Shown here in pieces: positions 1-8,219 of a stretch of DNA of 64,000 nucleotides; the first letter of the stretch is position 1; the number at the start of each line of letters is the position of its first letter. The notes beneath the pieces were generated by a model. It was not told where the DNA came from. It ran no database searches and was given only the letters and a program-made list of their open reading frames with translations. Source of the DNA: Bacteriovorax stolpii (GTDB lineage: Bacteria; Bdellovibrionota; Bacteriovoracia; Bacteriovoracales; Bacteriovoracaceae). Both the position numbers and the translations under genes were made by a program. The stretch is from positions 1-64,000 of the forward strand of contig CAMASK010000003.1 in the NCBI GenBank assembly GCA_945860895.1, written 5' to 3'.

Positions 1-1
1 T

Positions 2-856
2 GAAATTTATAAGACACATTTTAATGCTAAGCTCATTCCTCAAAAGCATAAAGCAATGTTTTATAAAGATGGAAAATTTCATGCCTTTAGTGGTCGTGCC
101 AAATCCATGGAGCTTCTTGAGGGAGAAAACTTTTTCCTTTCAAGAGGATATCACATAGAGATTTCTTCTCTCTTCTCAGAGGAGGAATGGAGTAATCTTG
201 ATGACATTATTTCAGCGCATATTGATATTCGAATTATTGAAAGCATTGAAAAAACTCAAGTTCAGGATTTAGTAGAGAAAGAAGAATGGCTTTTGACCTT
301 TAAAGATTTTAAAAAAATAGTCTGCGAGAACCTCCATCTTTCTCTTTCACCTAAGAAATTTTTAGGCCATTTAAAGAATAAAGACATACTGACTCCAGAT
401 GTGATCGACTTTTGTACATCCATCAAAATTCAAAGTGCTCTGTCTATCACTTGGCTTATGAAAAAAGATTTTGGACAGGACGAGAAAACTCTCTTTATCC
501 CTCAAAGCATGACTCATGAGTGGGGACACTTTATTGTTGAATTCGAACAAACTTCACAGGGTCATCTCTGTCATGGACTTTTTTTGATTCATGAAGAAGA
601 GCCCCAATCTGAAGACCTAGCGACTAAGATTAAGCTTATGAAGCGGGTGCTTGAGAGAGTTTTTCCTGAATTTGAAAATAACATCGATAAAGAATACATC
701 CGTTTTGATGAAGATATGTTTATTAGTGATGTAAAAGACAATTTAATCGAACAAATCAGCTTTGATTATCCCACTCTCAAATTTGCAGGTCAGTCATCGC
801 AGATGAAGCCACAATTTAATCAAGAAAAGTTTCTGGCCAGAGTTCTACTAAGTTAG
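2..856 (+). CDS. Hypothetical protein, 5' end cut by window edge
   Basis: The reading frame is open from base 2 to the stop at 856. The ATG at 56 in the ORF track is therefore probably internal, and the true start lies outside the window. At least 285 codons are visible. I recognise no family. The protein looks soluble, with no membrane segment in the visible part, and has alternating acidic and aromatic stretches. The C-terminal part carries a 'SFDYPTLKFAGQ' stretch that could close a Rossmann-type or oxidoreductase fold, but this is only an impression. It sits 39 bases upstream of a secreted protein gene on the same strand. Confidence 0.6.
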   Translation, partial: EIYKTHFNAKLIPQKHKAMFYKDGKFHAFSGRAKSMELLEGENFFLSRGYHIEISSLFSEEEWSNLDDIISAHIDIRIIESIEKTQVQDLVEKEEWLLTFKDFKKIVCENLHLSLSPKKFLGHLKNKDILTPDVIDFCTSIKIQSALSITWLMKKDFGQDEKTLFIPQSMTHEWGHFIVEFEQTSQGHLCHGLFLIHEEEPQSEDLATKIKLMKRVLERVFPEFENNIDKEYIRFDEDMFISDVKDNLIEQISFDYPTLKFAGQSSQMKPQFNQEKFLARVLLS

Positions 857-895
857 TTAATCATTTAGTACTATTTATTTTTTTCAGGAGATTAC

Positions 896-1492
896 ATGAA
901 ACTGGTAATTGCTTTAGTTCTATCCGTTTTCTCAATCACGGCCCTCGCTCAAAACAAAGTCGTCTCTATTGATGCTTTCGATTTCTCTTATACAGGTGGT
1001 TTAAGTTTTAAACATGATAAGGGAAAGAATGAAGATAGAGATGCCACAACTTTCAAAATCAATCTAAATTTCGCTCAAAGCATTCAAGAGTATGTTGGAC
1101 TGATGTGGAAAGCCCAAGCTTATTGGAATCGCGTTGATGTTGATTTTGGAGACTCTGATGAATTAGTTTCTGAGTTCGCCCTTGGTGGTGGTCTTCTGTA
1201 TAATTTCAATGCCGAAGACATAAAGAATTCATACATGGCCGGAGCTCTAGTTGGTATTGAAAGAGCTACTTATGAGCTTTCCGACGAGTCAGACGAATCA
1301 GGCTTCAATCTATTCATGAATCTTGAAGCTGGTAAGCGCTGGGACTTGGGTTCATATTCTGTCGCAAATATTTCCTATGCGCCTACAGTTGCTTTAGTTC
1401 TTAAAAGATACGGCGGCGATATTCGTGACACATATTTCAAGAGCGGTCGCGAGTTAAGATTTAATTTTTTAAAATTTGATATTCTTTTCTAA
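896..1492 (+). CDS. Secreted outer-membrane beta-barrel-like protein
   Basis: 198 residues. A clear Sec signal peptide (hydrophobic core, cleavage after 'ITALA') is followed by alternating polar/hydrophobic beta-strand sequence and a terminal aromatic residue, as in small outer-membrane barrels. A good ribosome site (AGGAG) lies six bases before the ATG. The strand pattern and small size fit an eight-stranded barrel. No specific family can be named. The gene is followed directly by a strong rho-independent terminator, so it may be expressed separately from the next barrel gene. The function could be structural or a small porin. Confidence 0.7.
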   Translation: MKLVIALVLSVFSITALAQNKVVSIDAFDFSYTGGLSFKHDKGKNEDRDATTFKINLNFAQSIQEYVGLMWKAQAYWNRVDVDFGDSDELVSEFALGGGLLYNFNAEDIKNSYMAGALVGIERATYELSDESDESGFNLFMNLEAGKRWDLGSYSVANISYAPTVALVLKRYGGDIRDTYFKSGRELRFNFLKFDILF

Positions 1493-1498
1493 ATCTCC

Positions 1499-1527
1499 AA
1501 AGGACCACTTCATTGTGGTCCTTTTTC
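1499..1527 (+). terminator. Rho-independent terminator
   Basis: Perfect stem AAGGACCAC/GTGGTCCTT with a four-base loop and a T-run, seven bases after the preceding stop codon. Confidence 0.9.
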
Positions 1528-1672
1528 CCTAAGTAGGGGCAAATTACCGTCAAAATTTTGCTGCTATTTTCATTCTCAATTAAGCTATTGCCATTCGAAA
1601 TCAACTTAGTAACACTTTTAGCTACAACATGAATGCTAAATGATTTGATGTCATTTTGAAAAAGGAGATTTC

Positions 1673-2854
1673 ATGAATAAACAATTAATCATTGCTCTAG
1701 GACTTGTCGTTCTTGCAACACCAGCTTTAGCATCTAAGGCTCGTCTAGCTGCTCTTGGTGAAGACATTTACGGATCATTCTATATCAGTGATAACCGTAA
1801 CATTTTCTACAACGCTGCTCAGCTAAATAATCATAAAGATTTAGTAACTATGGAGTGGGGTAATACCACAGCTGCTAAAGATTCAAACCAATCTCCACGT
1901 GCTGAAGGCGGTTTTTTTAAATCGGCTGGAAACCTAGTGTATGGAATTCATTTAGGTTCTGAGTCTAACTCATCTAATGATTTAAGAACCGCTGCAGGTG
2001 TAGTGGCTTATGAAGAAAATAATTTAGATCTCTTTATTGCTGGCGATGCTGGTATTAAATGGGGAGCGAACCTAACTTATTCGAAATCGGCTAAAGATGA
2101 AACAACTTCTACTTTGGGTACAGGTTTTGTAGCTAGCAATAATAAACAAGAAGCCATTCGCACGCGTTTTGGTATGATTGCTGGTGATTTAGAAGGTTAT
2201 GCCAATATTAACATTGCTAATAAAGCCGAAAGCACTCTCGTTGCGCCTGCGCCTGCGCCTGATCCTAGTGGTAATAATGAATTTAAAGAAAATACTAGTT
2301 ATCAAATCGGTGCCATCTATAATTTGATGGATTATAGACTCTTTGCAGATTACCGTTCACAAAGTGGCGAAGCTCAGGGTGGAGCGAATCTCGATGGGAA
2401 GTTGAGTTCTTCTCAGCTTCAAGTTGGAGCTGGTCGTGCAACTAAGTTAAATGACAAGGCGACACTATTCACAAAACTCCAGTATCAAAGAATTAATGCT
2501 GAAAACAAAACTGGTGTTGCACAAGATGTTGGACTTGGTGGTGAGTGGGTAGAGGGTTTAGCAACTTGTGATATCAACAATCCAATCTTCTGCAAAAAAT
2601 TCTCAGCTTCTTTTATCCCTGTTGTAGTTGGTCTTGAGTTCGATGCAGCGTCTTGGCTAGTTCTTCGTGGTTCAGTTGCTCAAGCTATCTGGGGCAATCA
2701 AAAAGCTTCTGATAAATCAGGCATTACGGAATCAACCACGTTAAACGGTGGTGCTTCTGTTAAATTCGGTGAAGCTTCAATTGATGGTTCAGTATCAAAC
2801 GACAACACAACAAACGTAACTTACTCTCGTGTTGCAATGACTTACCGTTTCTAA
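1673..2854 (+). CDS. Outer-membrane beta-barrel protein
   Basis: 393 residues. It has a signal peptide with cleavage near 'PALAS', then an amphipathic beta-strand pattern to a C-terminal phenylalanine ('MTYRF'), a typical outer-membrane insertion signal. A short Ala-Pro repeat ('APAPAPDP') near residue 190 probably sits in an external loop. The N-terminal mature part resembles the porin-like surface proteins common in Bdellovibrionota and Myxococcota, where the role is usually unknown. The ribosome site is AAGGAG, six bases before the ATG. It is single-gene, bounded by terminators on both sides. A passive porin is the simplest inference. Confidence 0.75.
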   Translation: MNKQLIIALGLVVLATPALASKARLAALGEDIYGSFYISDNRNIFYNAAQLNNHKDLVTMEWGNTTAAKDSNQSPRAEGGFFKSAGNLVYGIHLGSESNSSNDLRTAAGVVAYEENNLDLFIAGDAGIKWGANLTYSKSAKDETTSTLGTGFVASNNKQEAIRTRFGMIAGDLEGYANINIANKAESTLVAPAPAPDPSGNNEFKENTSYQIGAIYNLMDYRLFADYRSQSGEAQGGANLDGKLSSSQLQVGAGRATKLNDKATLFTKLQYQRINAENKTGVAQDVGLGGEWVEGLATCDINNPIFCKKFSASFIPVVVGLEFDAASWLVLRGSVAQAIWGNQKASDKSGITESTTLNGGASVKFGEASIDGSVSNDNTTNVTYSRVAMTYRF

Positions 2855-2881
2855 TCTTTCTTAGATCGAATTTGTTGTAGG

Positions 2882-2910
2882 GGCCTGGAGAAATCCGGGC
2901 CTTTTTTTTT
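2882..2910 (+). terminator. Rho-independent terminator
   Basis: GGCCTGGA/TCCGGGCC stem (one G-T pair) followed by nine T residues, 27 bases after the barrel gene stop. Confidence 0.9.
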
Positions 2911-2963
2911 GACGCAATCTCAGTCAATCAGTACAATTTGAATGAAACACAAGGAGCATCTCA

Positions 2964-3902
2964 ATGAAAAAGTTTCTCGCTGTTGCGGCAATGATGGCCG
3001 TTGGTTCAATTTACGCAGAAGAATTGAAATTTGGTGACTTGAACTATTTTCTTAAACAGGGGCAATTCAATGTTGCTGCTGATGCAAAAGTTAATAATGA
3101 AGAAGAAAGAATAGGTGGCAATGATAATCTTCAAGTTGATGGTTTTTATATCAATTCGAAATTTACATATGCATTGGCGAATAATTTAAATATTTTTCTT
3201 GGGTTGGATTATCTCTTTGATGTTGAGACAGACGTTAATGACAAAACATACAACACCTCTGGCCTTCAGAATCCTAAATTCGGTGCGAATTTTCGTGTCA
3301 TGAATCAGAATGATGGCGCTTTCAACTTAGATCTTGGGGCTTTCGCTCAAGTGAAAGTTTTGGACCGTGAAGTTGGAAGTACAGATCCTTCTAAAAAGGG
3401 TAACACTCTTGACCCTCTTTACTCTAATCACAGTGACATAAGAAACACTTTAGGCGTGAACGCTCGTGTGGGTAAAAAATGGAATGAGGCCAACGAAGTT
3501 TATTTCTTAGTTGGTGCCGACTACCATCTCGCTGGAGACTACGATAAAAAAGGGACATCAACTGAAAATGTTGACCTGGAAGATTCTCTGGATCTTAAAG
3601 CAGCTGCCTTCTATCAATATCGTCCAGTGCATGAATTCATGATGACCCTCGGTCTAACAGGAACTCGTTTTGGTGATCTTGATGGTGAAGATTCCAACAA
3701 TGACGTGACTTATACAAATCACATTGATGCTAGTTTTTTATTTGATGCTAAATATCTCATCACCGAGAATTTCATTGCAAAATTTGCTTTCTCAAAAGAC
3801 AGAAGAGGCGAATTTACTTTTGAAGAAGAAGGTAGCTCAGATGCTGATGTGGACAAACGTGAAGCCACTACATATGGCTTAGGCGTCGATTTCTTATTTT
3901 AA
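2964..3902 (+). CDS. Outer-membrane beta-barrel protein
   Basis: 312 residues. The signal peptide is MKKFLAVAAMMAVGSIYA. The mature protein has about a dozen amphipathic strands and ends in 'GVDFLF', a typical barrel C-terminus. Acidic turns ('GEDSNNDV', 'EEGSSDADVD') suggest Asp/Asn-rich loops facing outwards or binding cations. It is the third barrel-like gene in a row and, like the others, has its own ribosome site (AAGGAG). No family can be named. A long hairpin follows within ten bases of the stop and serves as the likely 3' end. Confidence 0.75.
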   Translation: MKKFLAVAAMMAVGSIYAEELKFGDLNYFLKQGQFNVAADAKVNNEEERIGGNDNLQVDGFYINSKFTYALANNLNIFLGLDYLFDVETDVNDKTYNTSGLQNPKFGANFRVMNQNDGAFNLDLGAFAQVKVLDREVGSTDPSKKGNTLDPLYSNHSDIRNTLGVNARVGKKWNEANEVYFLVGADYHLAGDYDKKGTSTENVDLEDSLDLKAAAFYQYRPVHEFMMTLGLTGTRFGDLDGEDSNNDVTYTNHIDASFLFDAKYLITENFIAKFAFSKDRRGEFTFEEEGSSDADVDKREATTYGLGVDFLF

Positions 3903-3910
3903 TAAACATC

Positions 3911-3953
3911 CACTATTGGCCGGAAAGTACACCATACTTCCTGGCCAATAGTG
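3911..3953. terminator. Long bidirectional hairpin between convergent genes
   Basis: CACTATTGGCC pairs with GGCCAATAGTG, and inside this GGAAAGTA pairs with TACTTCC. There is no strong T-run, but the position between two converging genes supports a 3'-end role. The hairpin overlaps the last codons of the small minus-strand gene. Confidence 0.6.
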
Positions 3954-4077
3954 CTCTTATAAGCTGCTCTTCATTTCCCTCAATATGCAACTCTTCCATA
4001 AGCTTTTCTATCAATTGAATTTTGGATTCTACTTTTGAAAGTTGTTCTAAAAGCTGGTTCGAATGACGAATTACCAT
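3913..4077 (-). CDS. Small coiled-coil protein, 54 residues
   Basis: This reading frame is too short for the ORF track. It encodes 54 residues beginning MVIRHSNQLL and ending KYGVLSGQ. An AGGAG ribosome site lies eight bases before the ATG, and a good promoter (TTGATA-16-TAAAAT) ends about 22 bases before the start. Residues 6-30 show a leucine/isoleucine heptad pattern, so a short coiled coil or helical hairpin is likely. There is no signal peptide or membrane segment. The promoter overlaps repeated AACAAT half-sites, which suggests regulated expression. The function is unknown; a small regulator or antitoxin-like partner is possible, but no partner gene is seen beside it. Confidence 0.6.
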   Translation of the reverse strand: MVIRHSNQLLEQLSKVESKIQLIEKLMEELHIEGNEEQLIRALLARKYGVLSGQ

Positions 4078-4098
4078 AGATATTTCTCCTGATAGTCT

Positions 4099-4126
4099 AT
4101 TTTAACCCGATTGTTCGGCATATCAA
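4099..4126 (-). promoter_or_regulatory. Sigma-70-type promoter of the 54-residue gene
   Basis: On the minus strand, TTGATA (-35), a 16-base spacer and TAAAAT (-10) lie just upstream of the small gene. The predicted transcript starts about 15 bases before its ATG, leaving room for the AGGAG site. Confidence 0.6.
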
Positions 4127-4151
4127 ACAATAACTTTATGTATCAAACAAT
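4110..4151. repeat. Operator-like repeats between divergent genes
   Basis: TATCAAACAAT occurs at 4121 and again at 4141, exactly 20 bases apart (about two helix turns). An inverted half-site ATTGTT at 4110 pairs in symmetry with the first AACAAT. The array covers the -35 element of the minus-strand promoter and lies upstream of the YejM-like gene, which is the geometry of a repressor site. Confidence 0.5.
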
Positions 4152-4175
4152 CTTCTGCCTTTTCAGTGACTTAAC

Positions 4176-5807
4176 ATGTTGTTTAAACTACTTACTATGA
4201 ATAAAAAGAAAAAGTCGTTCGTCCTATCATGGGGACGCAAAATGTTTTTTGGCCTGGGTTGGTGCTTAACTAGTTTAGTCGCCCTCAATTATTTCCAGAG
4301 CATGATTTTTCCCCAGAATTCTATGGAGATGGTCTATTTCTTCACAACCTTCATCGGTCACTATGGCCTGATGTTATCGTTACTTTATTTTCTTTTTTAC
4401 TGTCCGGTTGTTTTAATTTTTCCAACATATTACATTTCAAGAATTTGGTCGCTGACTTTAATTTTATCGGTAAATCTATTTATCTTCTTAGATAGTTATC
4501 TTTTTATAAAGTACCGCTTTCATCTTAATTCATTTTTAGGGAAGTTACTGCTTGATGATCAGGCATCAACTTATTTTGGATTCACTCCTTTAAAAATAGG
4601 TTTAGTGGCTCTCTTTTTAGTGATTGCTTTTTTTATTTTCTGGTTACGAGGGGAAAGAGTCTGGAGATGCATGCAAGCTCGATTTAGTAATCCAGTGAAG
4701 AATTGGTATCTGGTTTTAATTTTAATTTGTTTGGCTTCAAGCAATTTAATTTATTTTTTTAGTGATGCTAATCTCACACAGAATATAAATAGAATCTCAA
4801 ATTTATTTCCTCTCCATTACCAATGGACCACGAAACAAGTTTCAAATGGAGCTGTTTCTAAAAATTTGGGTTACAAAGAATTATATTATCCTGGATCACC
4901 TCTTCAGTGCCAGATGAAGTCACCAAATAATATACTCATGATTGTTTTGGATCATTGGTCTGATTCAGATTCCCTGCATGAAATTGCACCTAATTTAAAT
5001 CACTACAAATCTCATGGTCTTTACTTTAGCGAGCATTTCTCTGGTGGACTTGATGAACAGGAAGGATATTTTTCCATTATTTATTCGATGCCTGGTATTT
5101 ATTTATCGCCAATTTTAAATGAATCAAAGCCATCAGAATTTATTTTGCAGATGAAGAAATCAAATATGGACTTAGCCTTCTTTAAGGATGGAGACAATTC
5201 TCCCGCGGGAAATTTCTTGTTTGAGGAAAAAGAAATCTCTTTGGAAAATTTAGAAGCACTATTAGCGGAGCGAAATGCACTGGCCAAGGTTAATGCGTTT
5301 ATGACTCAAGTCTATCTTTCAGGTGGATCTTTGAATGAGAAGGATTTAAAAGTTAAAAGAATTATTAGTTTATTTTTAAAATATAAGCTTTTGCAAAATT
5401 CGATTGTTGTTATTACTGGTGCAACAGGAAATGAAAAAAATCTTAGAACTCCTATGATTCTCATTTGGCCAGGCCAGGAAGCCGCCGTCATTGAAAAAAC
5501 CACGTCACATTATGATATTCTTCCAACCATCATGGGTCAGAATTGGGGATGTAAAAATCCTACAATTGACTACAGTTTTGGAGTTAATATTTTCTCTAAA
5601 GATCTTATACTTCAGCATCCAGTAGGGACTTATAAATCCCTTCAGATTCTGGATTTTAATAAGCACTTAATTACTACTATAGATGAGGAGAAGGGCTTCA
5701 ATGTTTTTGGCCTGGATTCAAACCAAGAAGTAAATAAAGTAAATAAGGTAGATTTCACGGCCTTGTTAAAAACGTTGGAGAAGCTTACTCTTTTTTATCA
5801 GCGTTGA
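4176..5807 (+). CDS. YejM/PbgA-like membrane-anchored sulfatase-fold protein
   Basis: 543 residues. About five N-terminal membrane segments (roughly 20-200) include 'FLDSYLFIKYRFHLN', which closely resembles the DUF3413 region of enteric YejM. A periplasmic alkaline-phosphatase/sulfatase fold follows from about residue 245. YejM (PbgA/LapC) senses periplasmic LPS and controls LpxC turnover in enteric bacteria. Here the usual sulfatase nucleophile region reads 'SGGLDEQEG', without the Cys/Ser or the Thr seen in YejM, so enzymatic activity is doubtful. Starts at 4176 and 4197 are both possible, and neither has a good ribosome site. The 3' end overlaps rlmC by 23 bases. A lipid or lipid A regulatory role is inferred from similarity. 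Confidence 0.75.
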   Translation: MLFKLLTMNKKKKSFVLSWGRKMFFGLGWCLTSLVALNYFQSMIFPQNSMEMVYFFTTFIGHYGLMLSLLYFLFYCPVVLIFPTYYISRIWSLTLILSVNLFIFLDSYLFIKYRFHLNSFLGKLLLDDQASTYFGFTPLKIGLVALFLVIAFFIFWLRGERVWRCMQARFSNPVKNWYLVLILICLASSNLIYFFSDANLTQNINRISNLFPLHYQWTTKQVSNGAVSKNLGYKELYYPGSPLQCQMKSPNNILMIVLDHWSDSDSLHEIAPNLNHYKSHGLYFSEHFSGGLDEQEGYFSIIYSMPGIYLSPILNESKPSEFILQMKKSNMDLAFFKDGDNSPAGNFLFEEKEISLENLEALLAERNALAKVNAFMTQVYLSGGSLNEKDLKVKRIISLFLKYKLLQNSIVVITGATGNEKNLRTPMILIWPGQEAAVIEKTTSHYDILPTIMGQNWGCKNPTIDYSFGVNIFSKDLILQHPVGTYKSLQILDFNKHLITTIDEEKGFNVFGLDSNQEVNKVNKVDFTALLKTLEKLTLFYQR

Positions 5808-6945
5808 TGGATTTCAAGAGAACGAGAGTTTCAAAGTGGTGGGTATGAGGAAACATATCAAATAATTGAGTTTTCAAAATTTTAAAATCATTCTGAAGTG
5901 TGATTAAATCTTCAGCCAGAGTTTCTGCATTACAACTTGAGTAAATAAAATAATCACACTTCGCTTTTGATAAAACTTCAATGGCCTGGCCAAGGCCTCT
6001 ACGTGGTGGGTTTACCAGGATAATTTGTGGGGAAAATTCATTAACTTCCAAATTAACTTTGGCAGCATCCATAGCTTTAAATTTTAAATGACTAAAATTC
6101 ATTTCCTGTGCAGTTGCGTTTGCACGCGCTACAGCTTCAGGATTTATTTCAATCCCTATGGCTTTTTTGACATGTTTTTGAACAAAAAAACTAAAGGCTC
6201 CTTGTCCGCTATAAAGTTCCATAAAGGTCTCGGCCTTAAGCTCCTTTACCCACTCAGCGGCTGTGGAATAAAGCTTTAAGGCAACCTCCTGATTCGTTTG
6301 AACGAAACCCTGAGGATGAAGTTTCATCGTTACAGGACCTATTTGGTGAGAAATAAAATGAGTTTGTGTAAAAAATATTTCTTCTTCGCCCTCTAAAATC
6401 GCATGTGCTATTGGCTGAATATTAGCAGAAAAACACTTAATCTGAGGAAATTTTAATAAAAATCCTCCAAGATGTTTTTTAATCCGATCGAGGCTTTCTT
6501 TTGAACGCAAAATTAAACGCACATATAATTCTTGAGATTCGGAAGAAAAATAAACGATGATCCCTTTCAATTCGCCAGACTTTAATTTAATTTGATAGGG
6601 TCTTAAATTCGCTTGCTTAATAAAATCAGCAAATACGTTTATAAATTGGTTAATCTTAGGATGATGAAGTGGGCAATCTTTTATATCTCTGCCCTGATCA
6701 AGATCCTCTTCACCCACAAGACCTATCAAGGGCTGCTCTATTGTTCCTGTGATACTAAACTTTGCTTTATTTCTGAAATGCGTTTCTGTCGAACTAACAG
6801 GAGAAAGCATCAGGTTATCTGGGGCGAAAGCTAATAAAGTACTTAATTTATCCACCTTCTTCTGGAGCTGGTCCTTGTAAGGCACTTGTATTTGCGTACA
6901 AGATGCACAAATGTTCTGATTATAGTACTTACAAAAAGTCTTCAT
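5785..6945 (-). CDS. rlmC: 23S rRNA (uracil-747-C5)-methyltransferase RlmC
   Basis: 386 residues. It transfers a methyl group from S-adenosylmethionine to U747 of 23S rRNA. The N-terminus carries the iron-sulfur cysteines (CKYY...CASC, then DCPL near residue 92) that distinguish RlmC. The C-terminal Rossmann domain has 'LVNPPRRGLG' and the catalytic 'SSCNAET' motif. The ending 'LFDMFPHTHHFE' is also typical of the TrmA/RlmC/RlmD family. Length and motif order match E. coli RlmC well, better than RlmD. It lies divergent to mtgA (30-base gap). A TATGAT box sits just before the start. Confidence 0.9.
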   Translation of the reverse strand: MKTFCKYYNQNICASCTQIQVPYKDQLQKKVDKLSTLLAFAPDNLMLSPVSSTETHFRNKAKFSITGTIEQPLIGLVGEEDLDQGRDIKDCPLHHPKINQFINVFADFIKQANLRPYQIKLKSGELKGIIVYFSSESQELYVRLILRSKESLDRIKKHLGGFLLKFPQIKCFSANIQPIAHAILEGEEEIFFTQTHFISHQIGPVTMKLHPQGFVQTNQEVALKLYSTAAEWVKELKAETFMELYSGQGAFSFFVQKHVKKAIGIEINPEAVARANATAQEMNFSHLKFKAMDAAKVNLEVNEFSPQIILVNPPRRGLGQAIEVLSKAKCDYFIYSSCNAETLAEDLITLQNDFKILKTQLFDMFPHTHHFETLVLLKSINADKKE

Positions 6946-6975
6946 GAGCTATAATCATACCTTAAATGGTGGGCG

Positions 6976-7731
6976 ATGAAAGACCTTTGGAAAAAACCTT
7001 TATTTAAGTACTTGCTCATATCGGGCATCTTGTTGATGTGTATAACCTCCATTTATATGTATTTTTCTCATGATGTCTCCAAACTCAAAACTCAATTTCC
7101 ACACTTAAAGATATTGCCTGATCAGGAAGTTGAAGTAGAGATCAAGCAAGGTAAACCCGGACATTGGACCAATTTGAAAGATATTTCAAAATATGCCAAA
7201 TGGGCGATTGTTCTATCTGAAGACTGGGCCTTTTATCAGCATGAAGGTCTTGATGTTGAACAAATGAAAGTCGCATTGAATGAAATGATGGCGGCTGAAA
7301 GATTCAGAGGGGCAAGCACCATTACTCAGCAAATGGTTAAAAATGTCTTACTTTCTGATTCGCGCACATTGTGGAGAAAGTTGCATGAAATAGTTCTCGC
7401 ACAAAAAGTCGAAAAAGTTCTCGCTAAAGATCGCATACTAGAACTTTATTTTAATAGCATTGAATTCGGTCCAGGCATTTATGGAATAAAAAAAGCTTCT
7501 CTTCATTATTTTAAAAAAAATCCATCATCATTAAGTCCTAGGGAAGGGGCTTTTTTGGCGTTACTTTTACCAAGTCCCAAGCGCTATTACATTTCTTTCA
7601 AAAAAAAGAAGTTAACAAGATTTGCTCAGATCAGAATAAAGGCGATACTTCGAAAGTTAAGAATGGGAAAAGTTCTGACGCCTGAACAATATGATTATGA
7701 AATTAATCAAAGATTTGATTGGGAAAAATAA
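6976..7731 (+). CDS. mtgA: Monofunctional peptidoglycan glycosyltransferase
   Basis: 251 residues. It polymerises lipid II into glycan strands. One N-terminal membrane anchor (about 10-28) is followed by a GT51 domain with the hallmark motifs 'SEDWAFYQHEG' (catalytic Glu), 'RGASTITQQMVKN' and 'ILELYFNSIEFGPGIYG'. There is no transpeptidase domain, and the length is normal for MtgA. A GGTGGG ribosome site precedes the ATG. It likely works with the elongation machinery encoded at 59-63.5 kb. The 3' end faces trmL with only 17 bases between. Confidence 0.92.
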   Translation: MKDLWKKPLFKYLLISGILLMCITSIYMYFSHDVSKLKTQFPHLKILPDQEVEVEIKQGKPGHWTNLKDISKYAKWAIVLSEDWAFYQHEGLDVEQMKVALNEMMAAERFRGASTITQQMVKNVLLSDSRTLWRKLHEIVLAQKVEKVLAKDRILELYFNSIEFGPGIYGIKKASLHYFKKNPSSLSPREGAFLALLLPSPKRYYISFKKKKLTRFAQIRIKAILRKLRMGKVLTPEQYDYEINQRFDWEK

Positions 7732-7748
7732 TTTTATTCTGATTTAAC

Positions 7749-8219
7749 TCATCTAAAATGCCTCATACATTCATAGGCTACGGCAGTGGCAACATTGGAT
7801 AAATTTAACGATCGAATATGTTCTGAATACATTGGTAATTTATAAAAGTTAGATTTGTACTCATCTTCAATTTCATAAGGAAACCCTTTGGTTTCTCCGC
7901 CAAAGAGAAGATAACAGTCCTGTCCATAAGGAGCATCGTAGTGAACTTTCTCTCCATTATTTTCGAAGAACAGTAGTTTTTCTTTCGGTGGTTTTTCTCG
8001 CATGAGAAAATCTTCCCAAGATTCAAACTCTCTGATTTTGACAAATTTCCAGTAATCGAGTCCGGCCCTTCTCACGGCTTTTTCATCAATTTCAAACCCA
8101 TAAGGCTTGATCAGTAGTAATTCAGCGTTCAGAGCAACGCACGTGCGCCCGATACTCCCGGTATTACCGGGAATTTCAGGCGCAAACAATACGATTTTAA
8201 AAAAAGGCTTATTTTCCAT
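7749..8219 (-). CDS. trmL: tRNA (cytidine/uridine-34-2'-O)-methyltransferase TrmL
   Basis: 156 residues, a minimal SPOUT (SpoU) methyltransferase. It shows 'APEIPGNTGSIGRTC' (motif 1), the central 'LLFGGETKGFP' and the C-terminal 'IRSLNLSNVATAVAYE' knot, all typical of TrmL, which methylates the ribose of the wobble base in tRNA-Leu isoacceptors. Length matches the family. Its start lies 11 bases inside the end of pepA, so the two are translationally coupled. Confidence 0.92.
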   Translation of the reverse strand: MENKPFFKIVLFAPEIPGNTGSIGRTCVALNAELLLIKPYGFEIDEKAVRRAGLDYWKFVKIREFESWEDFLMREKPPKEKLLFFENNGEKVHYDAPYGQDCYLLFGGETKGFPYEIEDEYKSNFYKLPMYSEHIRSLNLSNVATAVAYECMRHFR

